Positions 1-6,584 of a DNA stretch of 6,584 bases are shown here, one piece after another. A model generated the notes under the pieces. It worked only from the letters and a program-made list of their open reading frames with translations, was not told where the DNA came from and searched no databases. Numbering within the stretch: the stretch's first letter is position 1; the number at the start of each line of letters is the position of its first letter. This DNA comes from Acidobacteriota bacterium (GTDB lineage: Bacteria > Acidobacteriota > Vicinamibacteria > Vicinamibacterales > UBA823), in NCBI GenBank assembly GCA_003509065.1, contig DODG01000425.1:1-6584 (forward strand), written 5' to 3'. The position numbers and the translations under genes were made by a program.

Positions 1-1340
1 CCAAGGCGCTCACCAAAAGCTCTCCAAATTGTATGACGTCTATTAGCTGGAATTAAGTTCCGCTCTAGATTTGTCAGACGGCTGTGTGACAAAGTTAGAG
101 TTCCTTGAAGAAACGTGTTAACAGTAGCGGGTTCCACATCTTGCCCTGCGACAATTAACACTCCTCCGCCATTGGCAACAAACTCTGCAAGCAAGAGTTG
201 ACTCGCTTGATCTAAGCCTCTTGTCGTCAATAATAAAACTGCAGCTAGGTTATTTGGATTAGTCGACTGTATCAACGGTGCAATATTCGTACCCGGAATC
301 AACACAACCTGAAAGCCTGTCTGTTCACGACCAACACCTAGAGCCTGTTCAAGGTAAAATGCGTCAGTATTCAAGTTTTCACCAGTCGTTACCACTAGTA
401 ACGACTTTGGTTCAGGACTCTTCAGCAACATATAGCGTGAGTTATCGATAGCCACACCTAGAGAATCATTCAAGACCACTTGTACTTCTCCAGACTTCGG
501 TAGGACAACTGGAAATACCACTTCCACAGTCTGACCAGCTGGCGCAATAATCTCAGACTGAGCAATTTCTTGTTCGTCAAGCAAAAGGCGTACGGACGAA
601 TTCTGAACCTCAACTCCACTGTTTAAAATCATCGCCACTGTTCGATCTGGCTCGGGCCGAATCTGAATAAGGGCCATATTGTCCAACGGTGCTCCAATAT
701 CGACGACCCTAATATCAACCTTCTCCGGTAACCTCGCACGATTTGATTCACGCCAACCCGTAAACTGAAGGTCGCTTATGACCGTAATACCACCCGCTCG
801 CTGACCGATGAGTTTCGCCGCATGGTCTAAACCCGCGGAATAGCTTGTCGCCCCTGTTCCTGGTATCAGTTGTCTGAGTTTCGCGACGGCAGACTGACGA
901 TCGAACGACGGTTCAGCAATGACTTGGGCGATAGTGTCGAAGGCAGTTACAGCCACCGCATGGTCATCCGGAGCGCCACGCAGTGCTTCTTCGGCCAACC
1001 GTAGCGCTCGGTTAAATTGCCCGTCAACCGTCATACTAAATGAAATATCGACTGCCACCACGAGAAGTGGCCTACTGTCTGCACCAAGTGCATCAGTTGA
1101 GTAGGGACGAGCGTAACCGAGAACCAGCAGCACTAAGGCGACAACCCTCAACATCAATAGCAACCAGTCACTTAAACGACGGCGAGAGGTTCGCTCTATT
1201 GGCGTTCGACGTAGTAGCCGAACGGCACTGAATGAAACCGTCGGCGCTGTCTCACGCTTAATCAAATGCAATGCAATCGGCACTGCAATCGTTAACAAAC
1301 CGACTAAAAATGCGGGGACAAGAAGGGAAAATCCTAGCAT
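1..1340 (-). CDS. BatA-like membrane protein with VWA domain (3' end beyond the window)
   Basis: An open frame of 446 codons runs from an ATG at 1340 to the left edge without a stop, so the C-terminus is missing. The start matches the BatA/aerotolerance N-terminal domain (PF07584 type): hydrophobic segments at about residues 4-26 and 58-77 flank a basic loop rich in Arg (41-55). A VWA domain follows at about 90-200, with MIDAS residues D98, S100 and S102, a threonine at T165 and the acidic residue D190 in an ISDLQ strand. Residues 205-305 look like a beta-rich domain ending in an IDNSRY motif typical of these proteins. From about 311 a Rossmann or glutamine-amidotransferase-like domain begins, with a hydrophobic strand LLVVTTG and a helix-strand EFVANGGGVLIVAG (386-399). 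The family acts at the membrane beside MoxR and DUF58 proteins. The ATG is the first usable start in this frame after the preceding gene, 43 bases downstream of its stop; no clear Shine-Dalgarno sequence is visible. Family is confident; substrate unknown. Confidence 0.93.
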   Translation of the reverse strand, partial: MLGFSLLVPAFLVGLLTIAVPIALHLIKRETAPTVSFSAVRLLRRTPIERTSRRRLSDWLLLMLRVVALVLLVLGYARPYSTDALGADSRPLLVVAVDISFSMTVDGQFNRALRLAEEALRGAPDDHAVAVTAFDTIAQVIAEPSFDRQSAVAKLRQLIPGTGATSYSAGLDHAAKLIGQRAGGITVISDLQFTGWRESNRARLPEKVDIRVVDIGAPLDNMALIQIRPEPDRTVAMILNSGVEVQNSSVRLLLDEQEIAQSEIIAPAGQTVEVVFPVVLPKSGEVQVVLNDSLGVAIDNSRYMLLKSPEPKSLLVVTTGENLNTDAFYLEQALGVGREQTGFQVVLIPGTNIAPLIQSTNPNNLAAVLLLTTRGLDQASQLLLAEFVANGGGVLIVAGQDVEPATVNTFLQGTLTLSHSRLTNLERNLIPANRRHTIWRAFGERL

Positions 1341-1383
1341 GATGTCAACTAATCCAAGAACTGCTCCGTGCCTATCTCGGGAC

Positions 1384-2286
1384 TTAACCTCGACGGCTAC
1401 GAGTCGACAGATAGTGCATTAGTGAAAGGTCCAGTGGCTTAGACGTGTCCACAAGATGATAATCAACGTTGACAAGTTTAAGGTCTCGGTCGTACTTTGC
1501 AACTAATTCTTCAATGGCTTGAATATAGTCTGCTCTTACTTCTGATGGCATGACCATTAATTCATCCGCCGATTCTGGGTCATGAAATTTCGTGGCACGT
1601 TCGAAAGGAAATTCGAGCTCATCAGGATCGAGAATTTGAAACACAATGACATCATTGCCACCAAAGCGAAGATGCTTTAAACCGCGGACAACCTTATCTG
1701 GATCATCTAATAAATCAGAAATAATTACGACTACACTCCGTTTGACCAATGATTCCGCTAATAAATGGAGGGGCTTTGCAAGATTTGATTGTTGCCCTAA
1801 AAGTAACTGATCCAAAGCCAACAACACAGCACGTAGCTGTCCAGGACGAGAGCTCGCTCGTACATGATTAACAACATGATCATCGAACGCCATAAAGCCA
1901 ACCGAATCCCGTTGCTGCGTCATGAGATAGCTCAGGGATGCCGCGAGATAGGAACCATAATCTAATTTAGTTAATCCACGTGATCCATAACCCATGGATG
2001 CACTCACATCGAGCAACACATGACACTCAACGTTTGTTTCCGCATCGAATTTCTTGACGTAATGGCGGTCGTTTCGTGCATATACCTTCCAATCGATCAT
2101 GGACAAAGCATCGCCAGGTAAGTACTGCCGGTACTCTGCAAATTCAACGCTAAAGCCCTTCATTGGACTTCGGTGTAACCCCGCCAGAAAGCCTTCAACA
2201 ATCGTTCGAGCTCTAAGTTCCATGGAGCCTATACCTGCAATAATCGCAGGATCCAATAAACGTAATTCTCTGCCTGTACCAGACAT
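1384..2286 (-). CDS. DUF58 domain protein (VWA-like fold)
   Basis: The 300-residue product matches the short, soluble type of DUF58 protein along its whole length. The signature block is at about 39-70: HRSPMKGFSVEF, then EYRQYLPGD and IDWKVYARND. A VWA-like domain follows, with MIDAS residues D93, S95 and S97 (DVSAS), S167 where relatives usually have Thr, and D191 in the ISDLLDD strand. The C-terminal stretch PLDLSLMHYL is also typical. There is no membrane segment, so it is probably cytoplasmic and a partner of the MoxR ATPase encoded just upstream. I chose the ATG at 2286, 7 bases after the MoxR stop. An in-frame TTG at 2328 would add 14 residues and overlap the MoxR gene, but those residues do not resemble the family. 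No strong Shine-Dalgarno sequence precedes either start, so translation may be coupled to the end of the ATPase gene. Family confident; client protein unknown. Confidence 0.95.
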   Translation of the reverse strand: MSGTGRELRLLDPAIIAGIGSMELRARTIVEGFLAGLHRSPMKGFSVEFAEYRQYLPGDALSMIDWKVYARNDRHYVKKFDAETNVECHVLLDVSASMGYGSRGLTKLDYGSYLAASLSYLMTQQRDSVGFMAFDDHVVNHVRASSRPGQLRAVLLALDQLLLGQQSNLAKPLHLLAESLVKRSVVVIISDLLDDPDKVVRGLKHLRFGGNDVIVFQILDPDELEFPFERATKFHDPESADELMVMPSEVRADYIQAIEELVAKYDRDLKLVNVDYHLVDTSKPLDLSLMHYLSTRSRRG

Positions 2287-2293
2287 CGCCACT

Positions 2294-3304
2294 TTACAGA
2301 CCACTCTTCGGTACTGGAACTGCTTCAAGTAAACGTTCTACGACAGCATCTGCATCAATACCTTCGGATTCAGCATAAAAATTAGTGATAATTCGATGCC
2401 GTAAAATAGGCGACGCCAGCGAGACGATATCGCTAACCGCAACATGATAGCGTCCTTGCATCAACGCACGGGCCTTGCCCCCAAGAATCAGTGACTGTGA
2501 TGCGCGTAACCCGGCACCCCACTTCACCCATTTGTTCACAAACTCAAGATTCGGCGGGCGCCCTGGCCGAGAAGCATCAACTAACCGCACCGCATAGCGT
2601 GCAACTTCTTCAGAAACAAAAACATGACGCACACATTTCTGAAATTCCAGAACATCAGCACCACGCAAAACACAATCAAGATCATTTTGCTCGAGCCCAG
2701 TCGTTTTAGTTACAACTCGGACTTCATCATTTTCTGACAGATAGGACATCACGATGTTGAACATGAATCGATCAAGCTGCGCCTCCGGTAACGGATAAGT
2801 CCCCTCAAGTTCAATAGGATTCTGCGTTGCCAACACGAAAAATGGAGGTTCTAGCTCGTACGTGCGACCTGCTGCCGTAACTTGAAACTCCTGCATGGCT
2901 TCAAGCAACGCCGCCTGCGTCTTTGGCGGCGTTCTGTTAATCTCATCAGCTAAAACAATTTGGGCAAAAACTGGACCTTTGACAAAACGTAGGGCACGAT
3001 GACCATCATCCTCATCTAGAATCTCGGTTCCAGTTATATCAGCTGGCATTAAATCTGGAGTGAACTGAATCCGACGAAATGTTAGGTCAAGTATCTTAGC
3101 CAAGGTCTTAATTAAGAGAGTCTTGGCTAACCCCGGTACTCCTGTAATGAGACAGTGGCCCCCTGTAAATAGAGCCGTTAGAACTAGATCAATGCACTCA
3201 TCCTGCCCAACAATAATCTTCTGCAGTTGCTGAACAATTTGTTGGCGGCCGTGCACCACCCGCTCGGCCAACTCGTCGGATATGACTTGGGACTTTGTAT
3301 CCAT
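2294..3304 (-). CDS. MoxR-family AAA+ ATPase
   Basis: This is a complete MoxR-type AAA+ ATPase of 336 residues from the ATG at 3304. Counting from that ATG, it shows Walker A GVPGLAKT at about 55-62, a hallmark FTPDLMPADITG block at 81-92, Walker B with LADE at 118-121 followed by INRTPPKTQAALLEAMQE, sensor 1 ATQNP at 159-163, and EAQLDRF with the probable arginine finger R179. The C-terminal lid has GLRASQSL around 265-272 (sensor 2 region) and DIVSLASPILRHRI. All catalytic positions look intact. MoxR ATPases hydrolyse ATP to remodel or activate client proteins with VWA-domain partners, here most likely the next two genes. An in-frame TTG at 3322 would add six residues and is preceded by GGGAG at good spacing, so the start is uncertain. 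The stop lies 7 bases before the DUF58 start. There is no membrane segment, so it is cytoplasmic. Confidence 0.97.
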   Translation of the reverse strand: MDTKSQVISDELAERVVHGRQQIVQQLQKIIVGQDECIDLVLTALFTGGHCLITGVPGLAKTLLIKTLAKILDLTFRRIQFTPDLMPADITGTEILDEDDGHRALRFVKGPVFAQIVLADEINRTPPKTQAALLEAMQEFQVTAAGRTYELEPPFFVLATQNPIELEGTYPLPEAQLDRFMFNIVMSYLSENDEVRVVTKTTGLEQNDLDCVLRGADVLEFQKCVRHVFVSEEVARYAVRLVDASRPGRPPNLEFVNKWVKWGAGLRASQSLILGGKARALMQGRYHVAVSDIVSLASPILRHRIITNFYAESEGIDADAVVERLLEAVPVPKSGL

Positions 3305-3328
3305 CCTGATGTCGGTTCCCAATTCTCT

Positions 3329-3333
3329 CTCCC
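3329..3333 (-). promoter_or_regulatory. Possible ribosome binding site favouring a TTG start
   Basis: On the minus strand this reads GGGAG, followed by six bases and a TTG at 3322 in frame with the MoxR ATPase. The ATG at 3304 has no comparable motif at the usual distance (only AGG directly touching it). This is the clearest Shine-Dalgarno-like sequence at any gene start in the window. It makes the TTG a real alternative start, but the family length and the ATG codon suit 3304 equally well. Confidence 0.45.
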
Positions 3334-3351
3334 AGACACTTAGACTTTGTA

Positions 3352-4197
3352 TCAGTGCGTTAGTGCATAAATAATTTCATTAATAATCATCCGATAGGCT
3401 TGTCTTGTGTACTGAATAAACCCAGGATATTCCTCTGCATTAGACCACTCCCAACCATCACCCATATCAGTATTCCAGTTAATCAACACCATGGCTCGCC
3501 CATTATCATCAAGGATAGCTCGGAGACGTGGAACGAAGCCTCCCTTTTCCCATGTCCGGCCACTAAAGAAGGCGCCAAGCCCTGGGATCTGTGGATACCG
3601 TTCGACTGTGTAAAAACAACTAAATATTGGATGATCGGGCTCGAGATTTACAATCTCGCGATCCGGCAACACCCGGCCGATCTCTTTAACAAAGTGTTCC
3701 CACTCAAGTGGACCGTGAAAATCATCAAACGTCAAAGTTCCACCACGCAAAAGAAACTCTCTGAGGCGAGGCACCTCCTCTTCTCGTAGGTGCAAGTTGC
3801 CAGGCTCAACAATATAAATCCAAGGATACTCCCAGAGACGTTCATCATTCAGAGTGATCACAATGGGATCGTTGACTTGAATCGCAGTGACAGTTTTTAA
3901 ACGCCGTGACAAATTCTGTTCAGCAGCCGGCGCATCGATAGCCCAGGGAGCATTCCAGGAACGTCGAAAACTAGCTTCGTTAGCACTTTGCGACTGATAA
4001 CGAATCCGCACAAAAGTCCACTCTAGACCAGCAAACCGATCGGCAGAAATCACAGGCACTTGCGCATGAACAAAAGGTAGAAAACGTGTTCCAGCAGTCC
4101 AAACCAACACAATTACAATCGTCGCATAGCAGCAAGCACCTGCGCCACGCCAACACCTCCCATTGACTCGCTGCTGCAATCGACCACTCTCTTCCAT
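3352..4197 (-). CDS. DUF4159 domain protein, exported or membrane-anchored
   Basis: The 281-residue product starts with a basic stretch, then a hydrophobic segment at about 24-36. The sequence FVHAQ at 42-46 would fit signal peptidase cleavage after A45 (Val at -3, Ala at -1). The rest is therefore predicted to lie outside the cytoplasmic membrane, either free or anchored if cleavage fails. Residues 48-281 match DUF4159 (PF13709): FVRIRY near 62, YPWIYIVEPG at about 124-133, LREFLLRGGTLTFDDFHG at 145-162, EPDHPIFSCFY at 186-196 and a late NTDMGDGWEW at 242-251. The fold is thought to resemble ThuA or class I glutamine amidotransferases; no Cys-His-Glu triad is evident, so a binding role is more likely than catalysis. 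DUF4159 genes are often found beside MoxR/DUF58/BatA genes, as here. The ATG at 4197 is 15 bases after the upstream stop, with a weak purine-rich AAGAAG close before it. Biochemical function is unknown. Confidence 0.93.
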   Translation of the reverse strand: MEESGRLQQRVNGRCWRGAGACCYATIVIVLVWTAGTRFLPFVHAQVPVISADRFAGLEWTFVRIRYQSQSANEASFRRSWNAPWAIDAPAAEQNLSRRLKTVTAIQVNDPIVITLNDERLWEYPWIYIVEPGNLHLREEEVPRLREFLLRGGTLTFDDFHGPLEWEHFVKEIGRVLPDREIVNLEPDHPIFSCFYTVERYPQIPGLGAFFSGRTWEKGGFVPRLRAILDDNGRAMVLINWNTDMGDGWEWSNAEEYPGFIQYTRQAYRMIINEIIYALTH

Positions 4198-4212
4198 TGT
4201 CTTCTTTAGGTG

Positions 4213-6584
4213 CTACTGAATGGCCCGTAATAACAACTCCTGAGCTCTCTCGTAGGATGGCGCTAGCTCTAACGCTAATAACGCTTCCCGTTTGGCATTT
4301 TCCGTTTGTCTATTCAGCAGATAAGCTTCCGCCAAGTCAGTATAGGCGACCACGGTGTCGATTGGACCAGTAGCCAGCCCCACACGAAATTCCCGAATCG
4401 CATTGTCATAATCCCCACGCTCCACCGCCAGCCGTCCAAGCACACCATGAGGTCCGGAGTCGAACGGATCAATCGCTGCAATGCGGCTGTAAGCAAGCAC
4501 CTTGTACTCTGCAGTGTCGGTTTCTTCCGCTAGAGCCGCCAAACGCCTAGCTGGTTCAAGACCCGTATATTCATGATCAAGTAACGTCGCAAACTCACTC
4601 ATAGCTTCGTCTCGACGGCCTTGCTTTATTGCAATGTCAGCCAGTAAAGCGTGAGGACTATTCGGTCCCGAAGCGATAGGAATCAATTGCGCTGCACCTT
4701 TAAGCACATCAATTGCCTCGTCTAATTGACCTGCTCCATACAAGGCTTGCCCTAAGTCCAGTTGCAATTCGTAATTTTCCGGGTGATTGAGAGCCAATGA
4801 GCGTAATGTTTGGATATGATCTCCATCCTCCAGTAATTCCTTTATCTCAAAGGTTCGCAAAGCTTTACTTAGCGCATCGAAACGCACTGTGAGAGCTTTA
4901 GTGAAAGTTTCTTGAAGTTGGTCCAAATTAATATTGGCGGCGCGTACGAGCGCAGTATCCGTATCCAAACCATCACCATAGGCACGCAGCAATTCGTGCA
5001 GCACGCTTTCACCATAAACTTCGACAAGGTGCTCAACCACAAGAGAGGCTTCGTAGTACGCGAGCGCAATCGTCTGGGGCTGAGCAAAACCAGCATTAAG
5101 ATCGCGTAGTTTTATAATCGCTCCGTCGTTAAGGGCTTGTGCGAATGCCATCTCCATTCCGCGACCCCATGCTGAGTTTGCGAGCCTTTCTTCGTAAACA
5201 GAAATTCCTTCAGTCAACCATCGTGGGACTCGATTATTCGACATGTGCAGGGTAATGACGTGCGCCATTTCATGCCAGAGTGTCGCCTGCCAATTGAACG
5301 TGCCGGGTGGCCAAGCCTGCGGAGAATCCAGAGTCACAACTCGGCCAAAACATGCACCTAGTGCTCCAACCATGCCGGGTAATCCTACGTTCCGTACAGC
5401 AAAATCGTCATGACGAGGAAATATCTCGATCAAAATCGGGTCCTTCAAGACAACGCCGTAACGATTAGACAGCGTTTTTAGTGCATCTCCAGCCAATGAA
5501 ACTGCGTACTCACCAAGAACATTAGCCTCATCTGGATGCAACCTTACAATCAGATTGTCGCGATGGATTGTTACGAACTCTTCCACCGCATCCAGCATCT
5601 TAAGCAAATTAAAAGTGATTACATTAAAAGGATCCGTTTCAAAAGACCGCTTTAGCACTACACGTGCGGCATCTTCGTCACCAGTTCTCAATAGATGCAT
5701 CCCTAATTCTGATTGTGCTTGTGAGTTATCCGGGTCGAGCGCAAGAGCTCGATTAACAAGCGTCACTGCTTCGTCAAATCGATAGTGGCGGGCAACTTGT
5801 GCACCCACAATGCGGTAGACATTTCCATATTGTGGATTAATCGATAACACACGACTGACCTCGGATTGAAAATCGTCAGGACGACCTTCAATATAGGCAA
5901 TCGCTGCTCGCAACGATCGCATTCTGAGGTCCAGTGGATTAATTTCGAAAGCCCGCACAAGCGACGCTTCGGCCACTTTACTACGCCCATCGTCGTATGC
6001 GAGTTCGGCAATTAGCAGGTGTGCGCCAATGAGAGCCTTGTCTATCTTCAGCGATTGCTTTGCGGCTTCGATCGCTGCAGAAGGATTTTCATCCCGCAAT
6101 GATTGTGCGACCCCGAGATGAGCTGGTGCCCAATCACTATCACTACTTAAGGCGATCTGAAACGACCGGCCAGCATCCTTATTATTGTGTTTCTCAAGGA
6201 GAAGTTCACCCCACGCTGTATTGATCGCCGGATCTCCAGGCGCGAGGGACGCCGCACGTCTGAAGTACTGGTTTGCAGACCGGTATTGCCCGAGAGCTTG
6301 AGCGGCCCTCCCCAAGCGTAATAATTCAATGTCTGTACGTTGATTTCTGGCAGCAGCGAGAATTGGCTTCAAACTGGCAACGGCTTCCGACTCACGCCCG
6401 ACCAGTTTCATAAGCAGGCCAAGTTCAAGTGCTGCTTCACCAATTGGATCAATTTCAACCGCAGAAGTCAGAATCTGTTCGGCCTCTTCATAATCCCCAC
6501 GACGAATCAATATCCGCGCTTTCACTACCGAACCGGCAACATCATTGGGAGTCAGATCCTTAATCAGACGCTCAATCTCAATAA
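4213..6584 (-). CDS. TPR protein with embedded HExxH zinc metallopeptidase domain (5' end beyond the window)
   Basis: The frame is open to the right edge: 19 further codons lie before the GTG at 6525 with no stop, so the true start is outside and any start at 6525 would be internal. At least 789 residues are seen. Numbering from that GTG, tetratricopeptide-like helix pairs fill about 1-310 (for example GDYEEAEQILTSAVEIDP and FDEAVTLVNRALALDPDN). A peptidase MA-like gluzincin domain spans about 320-555, with zinc ligands H418 and H422 in LWHEMAH, the catalytic E419, and the third ligand E439 in RWLTEGISVYEE, 17 residues after H422. A second TPR block covers about 565-770. TPRs usually bind protein partners, so the peptidase may act within a complex. 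No signal peptide can be judged because the N-terminus is absent. The stop is 15 bases before the DUF4159 start, which supports co-transcription. The peptidase substrate is unknown. Confidence 0.93.
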   Translation of the reverse strand, partial: IEIERLIKDLTPNDVAGSVVKARILIRRGDYEEAEQILTSAVEIDPIGEAALELGLLMKLVGRESEAVASLKPILAAARNQRTDIELLRLGRAAQALGQYRSANQYFRRAASLAPGDPAINTAWGELLLEKHNNKDAGRSFQIALSSDSDWAPAHLGVAQSLRDENPSAAIEAAKQSLKIDKALIGAHLLIAELAYDDGRSKVAEASLVRAFEINPLDLRMRSLRAAIAYIEGRPDDFQSEVSRVLSINPQYGNVYRIVGAQVARHYRFDEAVTLVNRALALDPDNSQAQSELGMHLLRTGDEDAARVVLKRSFETDPFNVITFNLLKMLDAVEEFVTIHRDNLIVRLHPDEANVLGEYAVSLAGDALKTLSNRYGVVLKDPILIEIFPRHDDFAVRNVGLPGMVGALGACFGRVVTLDSPQAWPPGTFNWQATLWHEMAHVITLHMSNNRVPRWLTEGISVYEERLANSAWGRGMEMAFAQALNDGAIIKLRDLNAGFAQPQTIALAYYEASLVVEHLVEVYGESVLHELLRAYGDGLDTDTALVRAANINLDQLQETFTKALTVRFDALSKALRTFEIKELLEDGDHIQTLRSLALNHPENYELQLDLGQALYGAGQLDEAIDVLKGAAQLIPIASGPNSPHALLADIAIKQGRRDEAMSEFATLLDHEYTGLEPARRLAALAEETDTAEYKVLAYSRIAAIDPFDSGPHGVLGRLAVERGDYDNAIREFRVGLATGPIDTVVAYTDLAEAYLLNRQTENAKREALLALELAPSYERAQELLLRAIQ

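Larger units (their letters stand above)
1..6584 (-). other. Putative operon: TPR-peptidase, DUF4159, MoxR, DUF58, BatA-like
   Basis: Five consecutive minus-strand genes are separated by 15, 47 (or 29), 7 and 43 bases, with no gap large enough for an independent gene and no hairpin followed by a T-run in any gap. Transcription would enter from beyond the right edge and leave beyond the left edge. No convincing -35/-10 promoter was found inside. Spacing and shared direction support one transcript; the members' functional linkage is inferred from the known association of MoxR, DUF58, BatA and DUF4159 families. Confidence 0.8.

Noticed and set aside
919..1231. Two overlapping plus-strand open frames of about 60 codons
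   Set aside because: They lie antisense to the VWA domain of the BatA-like gene, whose MIDAS motif is intact on the minus strand; low-complexity Ser/Ala/Arg products with no family resemblance.
2287..2328. Longer DUF58 start at an in-frame TTG (2328)
   Set aside because: It would overlap the MoxR coding sequence by about 35 bases, and the added 14 residues do not match the family, while the ATG at 2286 sits just after the MoxR stop.
3642..3658. Inverted repeat CGAGAT-TTACA-ATCTCG
   Set aside because: A six-base stem inside the DUF4159 coding region, with no T-run and no partner copy seen elsewhere; expected by chance in a window of this size.
3400..3789. Plus-strand open frame of 129 codons
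   Set aside because: It is wholly antisense to the well-supported DUF4159 gene, has no recognisable domain, and no ribosome binding site stands out. It reflects the codon use of the real gene.
4314..6329. Several 60-80 codon frames on both strands within the TPR-peptidase gene
   Set aside because: All are out-of-frame or antisense shadows of the long frame, which has a continuous TPR pattern and an intact zinc site.
6523..6525. GTG at 6525 as the start of the TPR-peptidase gene
   Set aside because: The frame stays open for 19 more codons to the window edge, with residues that continue a helical pattern, so this GTG is probably an internal valine.

Overview
The window is almost wholly coding, and every supportable gene lies on the minus strand, so the transcriptional order runs from right to left. 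It reads as the interior of one operon cut at both ends. The order is a TPR/zinc-metallopeptidase protein (5' end beyond the right edge), a secreted or membrane-anchored DUF4159 protein, a MoxR-family AAA+ ATPase, a DUF58 protein with a von Willebrand factor A (VWA)-like fold, and a BatA-like membrane protein with a VWA domain (3' end beyond the left edge). The gaps between genes are 15, 47 (29 if the MoxR gene starts at a TTG), 7 and 43 bases. No RNA gene, mobile element, CRISPR array, terminator or clear promoter was seen.

The core is a MoxR-DUF58-BatA module. In this broad family a cytoplasmic MoxR ATPase works with VWA proteins in chaperone-like maturation of other proteins; the Bacteroides aerotolerance (Bat) operon and the methanol dehydrogenase mox cluster are the classical examples. 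All nucleotide-binding motifs of the ATPase are intact. Both VWA proteins keep the DxSxS metal-ion-dependent adhesion site (MIDAS). The BatA-like protein has two N-terminal hydrophobic segments, and the DUF4159 protein has one N-terminal hydrophobic segment ending in a possible signal-peptidase site, so at least part of the system sits at or outside the cytoplasmic membrane. The large TPR protein carries an intact HExxH...E zinc site between two TPR blocks.

The DUF4159/MoxR/DUF58/BatA order is, from general knowledge, common in Acidobacteriota, Planctomycetota and Gemmatimonadota. Together with the moderate base composition and the AAA+ sequence, this suggests an uncultured Acidobacteriota-like bacterium, but that is inference and no marker gene settles it. 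No wholly new system is evident. The most interesting points are the peptidase tied to the MoxR/VWA module, and two neighbouring genes that both appear to carry glutamine-amidotransferase-like folds without visible catalytic residues.
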